The notes under the pieces were generated by a model. It was not told the origin of the DNA, did not search any database, and saw only the letters and a list, made by a program, of their open reading frames with translations. Positions 55,912 through 64,000 of a stretch of 64,000 bases of DNA are shown here, piece by piece. Numbering within the stretch: position 1 is the stretch's first letter; each line of letters starts with the position of its first letter. A program made the position numbers and the translations under genes. Source of the DNA: Symsagittifera roscoffensis. Taxonomy: Eukaryota; Xenacoelomorpha; Acoela; Convolutidae. The stretch lies in contig NC_087065.1 in assembly GCF_963678635.1 (NCBI RefSeq), positions 29,824,252 through 29,888,251 of the forward strand. Reading direction: 5' to 3'.

Positions 55912-57460
55912 CTTATAATCCTTTCGCCCAAAAATTATTTCTTATCCTTTCGCCCAAAAATTATTTCTTATCCTTTCGCCCAAATTATTTCTTATTATTT
56001 TTTATGATTTTTTATCGGGTTAATGACTTAATTTTGGGTCGATTTCAGGGAAACACAAATTAGTTGTATGTTTACCAATCGGTTTGCTGAATTCTTTTTC
56101 ATTATGGAACTTTATTTCCAAATTTATGGGAAAAGTTTCATTTTTCTCACAAACTTCTACTGATTTTCAAAAAAGGGTATGAAATGAAAGACCGCCTGCT
56201 CCATTTTGTGGCTGAATACTCGCATGGAATCTCTTTTTACTTGACCCTCTGTCTATAGCCTTCAAAATTTATGTGGGGAATAATTGTAGCATAGTTTTGA
56301 TTTTTCTTTAGCTTTCTTGAAAACTGCCCCTCTCAAATCTGTATTTTTGCTTTCAAATATTGGAATGGTATTGAAAAGCTCCCCCCTGATTGTTTAACAC
56401 AAAATTGTTTAACACATAAATTGTTTAACACAAAATTGTTTAACACATAAACTTATGGCCTTCGGAATAGTCTAATTTTTAATTTTTGACTGTTTTGTTG
56501 AATCTTTTTGACTTTTCTCCCAAACTAACCTATCATATCTGATTTTGTGGGTTCAATGGAGTAAAGGGGTAGTGAGAAGCTCCCCTGCCTTAGCGATCAC
56601 TCACAAAATTTTTTACTTAAAATGTTATTGCCGTCGGAAAAGTCAACTTTTTGAATATTCTCGAAAACTATCCTGCCATATCTGAGGTTTTAGGTTCAGT
56701 TCAACGAACGGATTATGGGAAGCTCATTTGATTACACCCAAAAAATTATGGCCTTCGAAATAGTCAAAATTTTTATTTTTTTTCTACTTTTTTTTAGGTT
56801 TTTGAGCTTTCTTGAAAACCAATCCTCCTACATCTAAGATTTTGGGTTCAATGGAAATTACAGGTTGCGTGAATTCCTTTTGTCGAAGCGGCTATGCACT
56901 GTTTTTTCGCGCAAAACGTTATGATTCTCGGCAATGTCAAATTTTTGATTTGTTGACCGTTTATTTGGACTATTTTTGCCAACTAGTCTGCCAAATCTGA
57001 TATCATAGGTTTAATCGAAGCAACAGATTTCTGAAAGCCTAGACTATGCTTCTTTATGACTGACTATGCCCCGTTTATTTATTAAAAAAACTTATGGCCT
57101 TCAAACAAGCCAATTTTTTTCAAACTTCAACATTTTTTGGAAAGTTTTTCCTTTACTCGAAAACTACCGTGCTAGTTTTCAGGCTGTTTCCAACCGAGAA
57201 ACCCAGTTTTAGTTTCTCCTTAAACAGCCACATCCTGCTTTTTGCGGAAAAAATGGATTTTGGAAATCGTTCTGATATTTTTGTGGGCCTTTTGACCGTT
57301 TTTTAGAATCTTTTTGAATTTTCTCAAATATTACAGATCAAATCTAAGAAAAAAAGTTCAATTGAATGAACCGGTTGTAATAATGGTTCCTGCAGAAGTA
57401 GGGACTATTTAGTTTTTTAAGAGAAATGTTATTTCCTTGGGAAAATTGATTATCTCAAAA
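55912..57460. repeat. Degenerate tandem repeats
   Basis: Three 26-bp units of TCCTTTCGCCCAAAAATTAT plus TTCTTA lie at 55919-55994. At 56390-56451 ATTGTTTAACACA-type units repeat four times. From about 56300 to 57440 a loose unit of 150-190 bp recurs some six times with the order CTTGAAAACT, CATATCTGA, GGGTTCAATGGA, GAAGCTC and TTATGGCCTTCGGAATAGTC. Confidence 0.6.
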
Positions 57461-57721
57461 TTTTTTACTCTTCTCACTTTATTTCTGTAGAGAAACTACT
57501 AAGGTTTCGGGCAAAGTCCAATTTTTTAAATCCCATTTTTCGTGCCGTACGAGTAGAGCAAATTCATTCAACACAAACACGTACCTCCCACTTTAGCTGG
57601 GCTCCATTTTTTTTGTTTATCAAGACAAACGAGAATTTTGTTTCCCCTAGATTTTTCAATTTTTATGTTTGTGTTGTATCGCAAGTGGTGCGAAACTCCG
57701 CTTCGCCGCTGTGTTGAAAAG
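57461..57721. other. Sequence before exon n with hairpin module
   Basis: The dispersed hairpin module occupies 57676-57715, including a GCGAAAC and GCTTCGC stem at 57690-57706. It ends five bases before the splice acceptor. Confidence 0.55.
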
Positions 57722-57983
57722 GTATTATTGAATTCAATGTTCTGAAAATTAATATGATTAATGGACAAATATTCATTCCAGAATCTGTCACTTGTACAAA
57801 TACAGTCATTACCCACTCCCAACATGTGCAAGACATCGGAGATGTAAAAATTATCCCAGATGATTTGATCAGAGTCCGGGTTGGTATTGCTGGAATTGGT
57901 TGTGTGGCCACTGAGAGGAGGGACACCCGAGGAAGATCCTGTGAGATCATCAGAGTCCACTCCAAAAGAGACTTCTACTGCAG
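57722..57983 (+). CDS. Host gene exon n
   Basis: The acceptor GTGTTGAAAAG is unusually poor in pyrimidines. The donor TGCAG followed by GTACAA closes a 262-bp exon of phase 1 to 2. The peptide reads IIEFNVLKINMINGQIFIPE, then CTNTVITHSQHVQDIGDVKI, then IRVRVGIAGIGCVATERRDT and CEIIRVHSKRDFYC. Phase agrees with exon m. The ATG at 57754 is internal. The next exon was not found before the assembly gap. Confidence 0.68.
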
Positions 57984-58194
57984 GTACAATACCATTCATC
58001 TTTTGTATTCGAAACATAATTTGACAGCGGACAGAAAGAAAAGCATATCAACCTTCATTATCTATCATAGTACTGCTTAGCAAAAAACTTCTGTTTCAGA
58101 GTATCTAACAGAATCATTGATTTTTGAATACTTTGTCATTTTTTTTTAAATCGTCATTACGCATGCTCAACACGAACACACAATAAAACTAAAA

Positions 58195-58530
58195 AACTTA
58201 AAACAGACTTGGAATTAATATCCGAATGGATGGAAAGTAATAAATTTGCAACAAACAAAGGAAGAACACAAATAATGATCACAAATGAAAAAAAAATTTG
58301 AAAGTTTTAACTGGAACCAAAACACGATAGAACTTAAAAGTGCAGTTAAATACCTGTGATTAATTTTGGATCAAGATGTTACCTTCAACCAACATGTTGA
58401 ATCAGTAAGAAAAAAAATACAATCGATTCATATCCATTTTTTTATTCAAACAAGACAGTTTCTCAGCTCATCTGTTCTCATTAGAATTTAACACCAGTTT
58501 ATACAACCAATATATCAATACGGTGTATTA
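58195..58530 (+). pseudogene. LINE RT fragment cut by the assembly gap
   Basis: Translation in shifting frames gives DLELISEWMESNKFATNKGR, then a KYLGLILDQDVTFNQHVES-like stretch with a stop in it, then KKIQSIHIHFF. This is the thumb and C-terminal part of a CR1/jockey-like LINE. At least two frame disruptions. It runs into the N block. Confidence 0.6.
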
Positions 58531-58730
58531 NNNNNNNNNNNNNNNNNNNNNNNNNNNNNNNNNNNNNNNNNNNNNNNNNNNNNNNNNNNNNNNNNNNNNN
58601 NNNNNNNNNNNNNNNNNNNNNNNNNNNNNNNNNNNNNNNNNNNNNNNNNNNNNNNNNNNNNNNNNNNNNNNNNNNNNNNNNNNNNNNNNNNNNNNNNNNN
58701 NNNNNNNNNNNNNNNNNNNNNNNNNNNNNN
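58531..58730. other. Assembly gap of 200 N
   Basis: Exactly 200 unknown bases, a conventional placeholder for a gap of unknown size. Confidence 0.98.
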
Positions 58731-59307
58731 TTCTGAACTGCGCTTTACCTCAACAAAAATGCCTTTCTGGCCGATCGAAGCACTTATCGCCACATCAACA
58801 ACAATTGTAGACTTTACAATTGAAATGGTTGATTTCCATAATTTGGTAGCCTGGATTTTTCAAAAACCTAAGAAGTTTGTAAATTTGATCAATTTTTTCA
58901 CACCGTTTTTTTTTAAAAAGCCGATAACCTGACCCTCATAGACAATTCAAACATTTTAGTAGTTTTTCATCAACTATTTTTCTGCAATTAACAAATCACT
59001 TCTTCTAATTTGGCAATCGATATTATCGTTACAAAAACGAAGACATAAGAGAGAAGAAAATTCAAACATTTATACTGCATAACCAAAACAGTTAAGCAAG
59101 ATCCCTACGATTAGGCGCGAAGAGAAAAATTTGAATCCTGAAAACAAACTATTTCAACGCAAAAACGTCAATATTTGCGAATTGAAAAAAAAAATCAGAA
59201 TAAAAATTCTACAACAAAAGAGGTTGAACGATATTGGACACCAGCAGCACAGCGAACAAAAAGGCTCACAAGCATAAAAGAAATAAGGGTTTAACTACGA
59301 AAGACCA
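58731..59307 (+). repeat. Near-identical duplicate of 63424-64000
   Basis: The first 577 bases after the gap match 63424-64000 with only a few substitutions. The match still continues at the window end. The offset is about 4.69 kb. Confidence 0.85.
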
Positions 59308-59891
59308 TTCCACGTTGAGCAAACTTCGATTTAAAAAATCAGCCAGCTCTGGATGAAATTTGCTACTTCCCAAGCCTTGCTGACTTTTGTGAGCCCGAAA
59401 CAAAATCAGATTTTTTGGCGTTTCAATTATGGCTTCTGAACATCAGAACTATTAGCTGTCAACACGGCCAGCTTCATCGTATTATTTAACAACCGGATGG
59501 AAATAATCGAACTTACATAACTTTTAATTAAGGACTTGAAAAAACGACTAAGATGATTAGGGCAGGAGCGTAACCACTTAACGCGACAATACTATTTCCC
59601 CTTTTCTTTACGAAAAGGTAAGCACAACGTATTTTCCGCCTATCTTGAATGAATGTTGCACGATGCCGACTAAAAAATAGGTAACATTGAGTTTAACCTT
59701 GTGGTTAACTCCATATACATGATGACGGATCTTTCACGATTTCTCGTAAAATAAAGCAACTGACCGCTTATGCGGATCGTTCTATTTTCTCGTGCGAAAA
59801 TTCCTTTTTTTTAACAGAACGAAAGAAAAGGAAAGATAATTTATTTCTCCGAAATCAAATTAAGTCTAACTCAATTATTATCAATTATTAT
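59308..59891. other. AT-rich sequence, possible SINE head
   Basis: On the minus strand at 59500-59595 GTTAAGTGGTTACGCTCCTG resembles an A box, and GTAAGTTCGATTATT a B box. Nothing else is seen. Confidence 0.35.
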
Positions 59892-60412
59892 TGTTCCCAC
59901 TTTCGAAAGTAACGGAATATTTGTGCTCGGGGTGGGTTTTTTTTTCAGACAAATTTCGACTTTTTAACTAGCCATTTTTGACGGATTTTTTAAATATCAT
60001 TCGAAAGGTATTGTTGTCCTGAGCTCAATTTTGAAAAGATATTTCACCTGTAATCATTTTTTGTAAAGTTACGGGGGTTTAAAGATTGCCATTTGGGCCA
60101 ATTTGGGACAATTAACGCGCGATATATTTCGCGCTATTAACGCATAATAGAGTTAATCCGTCTTAGAGATCGTTCCAAATTGGTTGAACGAAGCCTATTT
60201 GCCATAATTGGTTTGTTACAAGGAGCGAAACCTATCTTTTTCTACTTAATATGGCATGTGGGGGGATGATTTTCATACAAAATTTCAATCTTAGAAATTT
60301 TTTTTTTCATTTTGTTTGATTTCATTGAACTTTTTAATGTTATTACTGCTCCATAAACCTTGAAAGGCAGTCGGAACATTCAGGGCTTCACCCTGATACG
60401 AGCAGTCTTGTT
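59892..60412 (+). mobile_element. Helentron-like non-autonomous element, copy 4
   Basis: Full length. The start GTTCCCACTTTCGAAAGTAA has lost the ATACG loop. The end carries AGTCGGAAC, CAGGGCTTCACCCTG and ATACGAGCAGTCTTGTT. Confidence 0.78.
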
Positions 60413-61039
60413 AAAATTGACAGTGGAGAGAAAACACGAAAGACATATTTCATGCCTATATTGAGAGCACCCAAAGTTTATTGCAACAATCATTTTCAAG
60501 CAAACGAGAAATATAAAATTTTACTAATGATAAAAATAAAGAGAAAAAAATGGATCAACCGTACAATCCACCCCAAAGTGAGCAACTGTAGAATTTGCCC
60601 CTAGCAACGTATTAAACTTGATATTAATTTCACAATTTTTATGTGGCGTGCATTTGAATGCTGTTAATAACCTAAACTAACTAATCAATTTTCTCTAAAT
60701 AAAAAACCTATTTTTTTTTTTATAAATTTAAAGTATATTCAAAGTTAATTTCTGAAAAATCCATATTTTCTCCCCCTCAAATCAATTTGTGGAGAAATTG
60801 TACGGTTGATCCAAAAAAATCATTTATCGTAGTTGGCTTTTTGCTGTTTCTTAATAATCGCAGTTTCTTACAACCAAAACAGGTTTTTAAAATTTATTTT
60901 TGAATTTTGTTTCTCCAAACTCAAAATGAGTCTCTGGTCCCATTTGAAAACTTTGATAATCATGAAAAATCATTAATCTCAAAACGAGTTTCTGGTCACA
61001 TTTGAAAACTTTGATTGTGATAAAAAATCATAAACTTCG
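60413..61039. other. AT-rich sequence, nothing recognised
   Basis: A short inverted similarity (GGATCAACCGTACAAT near 60553 and ATTGTACGGTTGATCC near 60798) brackets about 250 bp and may mark another small MITE. Confidence 0.4.
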
Positions 61040-61721
61040 TTATTCCGACTTTCGTATCTAAAGTAACGGATTATTGGTGCTCGGGGTTTTTTTTCAGGCA
61101 AATTGCGACTTTCTTTTTAACTCGACATTTTTGATGAATTTTTTTTCATTCAAAAAGTATTGTTGAGCTTAAATTTGAAAGATTTTTCACCTGTGATCAT
61201 TTTTTGTAATGTTATGGGTGTTTAAAGATAGCCATTTTGGCCAATTTGGGACAAGTAATGAGCTATATATTTCGCGCTATTAACGCGTAAGAGGAGATTT
61301 AATCCGTCTTGGAAATTGTTCCAAATTGGGTGAATGAAGCTTTTTTGCCATGATTCATTTATTACTAGGAGTGAAATCTATCACCTTGTACTTTGTATGG
61401 AAATTGGGAAGATGATTTCCACAAAAATCTCAAATTCCAAAAAAAAATTACGTTTTGTTTTGTACGTTATTTTTGCTGCATAGACCTTAAAAGGCAGGCA
61501 GAACATTCAGGGCTTTGTCCTGATATGAGCAGCGTTTTTTAAAAAGTTTGATTGATTTTCCAAATTTCAGAAAAATCGTGATTTCTCCAAAACCAGAAGG
61601 TTTTGAGAGTCCATATTTTGAGTTTAAACCGGAAGATTAATTTTTCAGGTTATTACTCTCCATAGACCTTAAAAGGCAGTCGGAACATCCAGGGCCTTGC
61701 CCTAATATGAGCCGTCTTGTT
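61040..61721 (+). mobile_element. Helentron-like copy 5 followed directly by a second 3-prime end
   Basis: Copy 5 runs 61040-61535 (start ATTCCGACTTTCGTATC, end TTCAGGGCTTTGTCCTGATA). A short unit with a different interior then runs 61536-61721 and ends with its own AGTCGGAAC, CAGGGCCTTGCCCTA and GTCTTGTT. The two are head-to-tail with no spacer. Confidence 0.7.
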
Positions 61722-62285
61722 TTCATTTTTCAAATAGTTACGCTTTTGAACATGATCAACGCGAGCGTTTGGTGCAGACTTAATACTCAAATACTCATTG
61801 CATTTTATCAATTCTCAACAAAAATCATCAATTATGCCAGTAATTAATATTTAAACTTTTATTTTATCAAAATACCAAAAGCTCGAGAAAATCTAGCGTG
61901 TCGGATGCATCATGTCGGCTTCCGAGTAATCGCCTCAGAAGGTAACGAAAAATTCTTTTCAAAAAACGAACCAGAATGCAACCTCCATATGTACTAGGAC
62001 GAGCGTTTCCAGCAAAAGGACGGAAGAAAAGACTAACAAAAAGCAAAGGGTTCCATTTAGAGCACCTTAGACGTCACGTTTTTGGCTATTTTTGTTTAAT
62101 TGACTTCTCTCAAGGCGCACAGTGGAAAAAAACATTGCCGCTTTTATTTCCTTTGACAATTTCGCTCCTACGTCTAATATATTTTCCTTTAGTAATCATT
62201 TTATCAGCCTTGAGCGTTGTGTCCATATTAATGTCGGAAACAGCACATTCACCATTGAAAATCAGAAAGCAGGCTGAATTACTTG
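61722..62285. other. Sequence with an unassigned ORF
   Basis: A plus-strand frame from 61976 runs into the next repeat element. Its first 100 codons (MQPPYVLGRAFPAKGRKKR and a hydrophobic stretch) are not recognised. Confidence 0.3.
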
Positions 62286-62849
62286 TTGTTCCGACTTTCG
62301 ATACGAAAGTAATTGTTCCGACTTTCGATACGAAAGTAACGGAATATTTGTGCTCGGGGTGGGGTTTTTTTTTCTTCAGACAAATTTCGACTTTTTAACT
62401 AGCCATTTTTGACGGAATTTTTTTATATCATTCGAAAGGTACTGTTGTGTTGAGCTCAAATTTGAAAAGATATTTCACCTGTGATCATTTTTCGTAAAGT
62501 TAAAGGGGGTTTAAAGATTGCCATTTTGGCCAATTTGGGACAATTAACGCGCGATATATTTCGCGCTATTAACGCGTAAGCGGAGAGTTAATCCGTCTTA
62601 GAAATCGTTCCAAGTTGATTTAACGAAGCTTATTTGCCATAATTGATTTGTTACAAGAAGCGAAATCTATCCTTTTGTACTTTATATGGCGTGTGGGGGG
62701 GATGATTTTTATAAAAAATTTCAAATTTTTGAAGAAAAAAAAATTATTTTGTTTTATTACTTTTAATTTTTTAATGATATTACTGCTCCATAAACCTTAA
62801 TGGGCAGTCGGAGCATTCAGGGCTCCGCCCTAATACGAGCAGTCTTGTT
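62286..62849 (+). mobile_element. Helentron-like copy 6 with duplicated 5-prime end
   Basis: The first 27 bases (TTGTTCCGACTTTCGATACG and seven more) occur twice in tandem, at 62286 and 62313. The full body and the terminus CAGGGCTCCGCCCTA with ATACGAGCAGTCTTGTT follow. Confidence 0.8.
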
Positions 62850-64000
62850 ATAACTAGAATTTGATGGCTATACCTAAAACTCTTTCAAAAATTTTTGAAC
62901 GATATGAAATGTACCAACGATTTAGCCATATGAACTATTATTATATACTAAGTATTTCTGTTTAGCTGTAGAACACAACTTTGAATTTAATCATTTAATA
63001 TTAATTGTTGGAAAATAGAAAGCAGAATCTGAAACTCACAAACGGACCAAAAATACTCTCAGGGGGTTGCAAATCTTGCCTAATTTGCCAAATTAGCAGC
63101 AATCTTCACCACTTCTTCTGCGTTTTTAGTCCGTCTCGATCTCCAATGCACTCTATTCATTCATCTACCAATTCATAAAATGAAAAAACTATTCAAAAAG
63201 AACATGTTGTGATCTCAAGTCCCTCCGTTTGAATTTTATCTCAATTCCCTGTTCAACAATATCCACTATGCGCCTTCCAAGCTATTGTTCGGACAGTTCC
63301 TATGTTGCCATTAAAGAAAAAACGCAAGTTTTACTTCAAAGCCTTATTTAATTGTCTTCGTGATTACGGTAACAAAAAGGAAAAACTATCAGAAAAAAAA
63401 CCTCACATTTTACCATCACATTCTTCTGAACTGCGCTTTACCTCAACAAAAATGCCTTTTTGGCCGATCGAAGCACTTATCGCCACATCAACAACAATTG
63501 TAGACTTTACAATTGAAATGGTTGATTTCCATAATTTGGTAGCCTGGCTTTTTCAAAAACCTAAGAAGTTTGTAAATTTGATCAATTTTTTCACACCGTT
63601 TTTTTTTTAAAAAGCCGATAACCTGACCCTCATAGACAATTCAAACATTTTAGTAGTTTTTCATCAACTATTTTTCTGCAATTAACAAATCACTTTTTCT
63701 AATTTGGCAATCAATATTATCGTTACAAAAACGAAGACATAAGAGAGAAGAAAATTCAAACATTTATACTGCATAACCAAAACAGTTAAGCAAGATCCCT
63801 ACGATTAGGCGCGAAGAGAAAAATTTGAATCCTGAAAACAAACTATTTCAACGCAAAAACGTCAATATTTGCGAATTGAAAAAAAAAATCAGAATAAAAA
63901 TTCTACAACAAAAGAGGTTGAACGATATTGGACACCAGCAGCACAGCGAACAAAAAGGCTCACAAGCATAAAAGAAATAAGGGTTTAACTACGAAAGACC
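62850..64000. other. Sequence containing the second copy of the gap-flanking repeat
   Basis: From 63424 it duplicates 58731-59307. A plus-strand frame of 102 codons (63302-63610) includes KMPFWPIEALIATSTTIVDF. The two copies differ in this frame by one amino acid and a silent change. No family is recognised. Confidence 0.45.

Larger units (their letters stand above)
7009..57983 (+). other. Large split host gene, partial, probably extracellular protein
   Basis: Candidate exons: 7009-7105, 16522-16611, 20542-20697, 20762-20923, 21290-21467, 35167-35327, 38333-38409, 39261-39333, 42903-43016, 46921-46975, 50113-50325, 53288-53557, 53658-54039 and 57722-57983. All have AG and GT borders, and each keeps one open frame. 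Codon phases run 0-1, 1-1, 1-1, 1-1, 1-2, then 0-2, 2-1, 1-2, 2-2, 2-0, 0-0, 0-0, 0-1, 1-2. They agree at every junction except 21467 to 35167, so at least one exon is missing there. The predicted peptide has sequons NRT, NFT, NGT, NLT and NQT and a cysteine-rich middle, which suggests secretion or an ectodomain of Ig-like or PKD-like beta domains. I do not recognise the family. Introns range from 64 bp to over 13 kb, the long ones filled with transposons. The start and end of the gene are outside the window. Confidence 0.65.

Noticed and set aside
7009-57983. Host gene as nucleoporin 210 or as an OST subunit
   Set aside because: Both were considered from the Ig-like pattern, but no diagnostic motif or domain order matched.
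61976-62398. 140-codon ORF
   Set aside because: Its last third is translated repeat element, and the rest has no recognisable feature.

Overview
The window is AT-rich, gene-poor animal DNA from an invertebrate whose lineage I cannot resolve. The evidence is GT-AG introns packed with transposons, several clades of retrotransposon, and a dynein light chain (Tctex-1 type) nearly identical in length and layout to the metazoan protein. Nothing here is bacterial: there are no operons, ribosome binding sites or CRISPR arrays.

Most of the window (about 7.0 to 58.0 kb) appears to be one long plus-strand host gene. I placed 14 candidate exons with GT-AG borders. Codon phase agrees at every junction except one, between 21467 and 35167, where at least one exon is missing. 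The predicted peptide is rich in N-glycosylation sequons and, in its middle part, in cysteines, so it is probably extracellular or membrane-anchored. I do not recognise the family. Neither end of the gene is in view. A complete intronless DYNLT1-like gene lies antisense inside one of its introns (17204-17548).

Layout: 1-5.0 kb, nested LINEs and an unusual reverse transcriptase (RT) family. 5.0-6.7 kb, a possible minus-strand exon and a hAT-type MITE. 7.1-16.5 kb, an A-rich intron with an RT pseudogene bracketed by diverged direct repeats and joined to a tandem array. 16.5-21.5 kb, exons, DYNLT1 and a LINE with a 15-bp target duplication. 23.5-30.1 kb, a decayed BEL/Pao retrotransposon that has lost its RT core. 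30-58 kb, exons among MITEs, fold-back elements, LTR-like repeats and Helentron-like repeats. 58.2-64 kb, a LINE fragment, a 200-base assembly gap, more Helentron-like copies, and a near-perfect repeat of the sequence flanking the gap.

The most notable repeat family is a 500-560 bp element. It has a 5-prime hairpin end, an asymmetric inverted repeat (GTTCCGACT at the start, AGTCGGAAC before the end) and a terminal CAGGGCTTCGCCCTG hairpin. This is the architecture of non-autonomous Helentron/Helitron2 elements. Copies occur head-to-tail and as isolated 3-prime ends. A second short hairpin module sits just upstream of two splice acceptors of the host gene.
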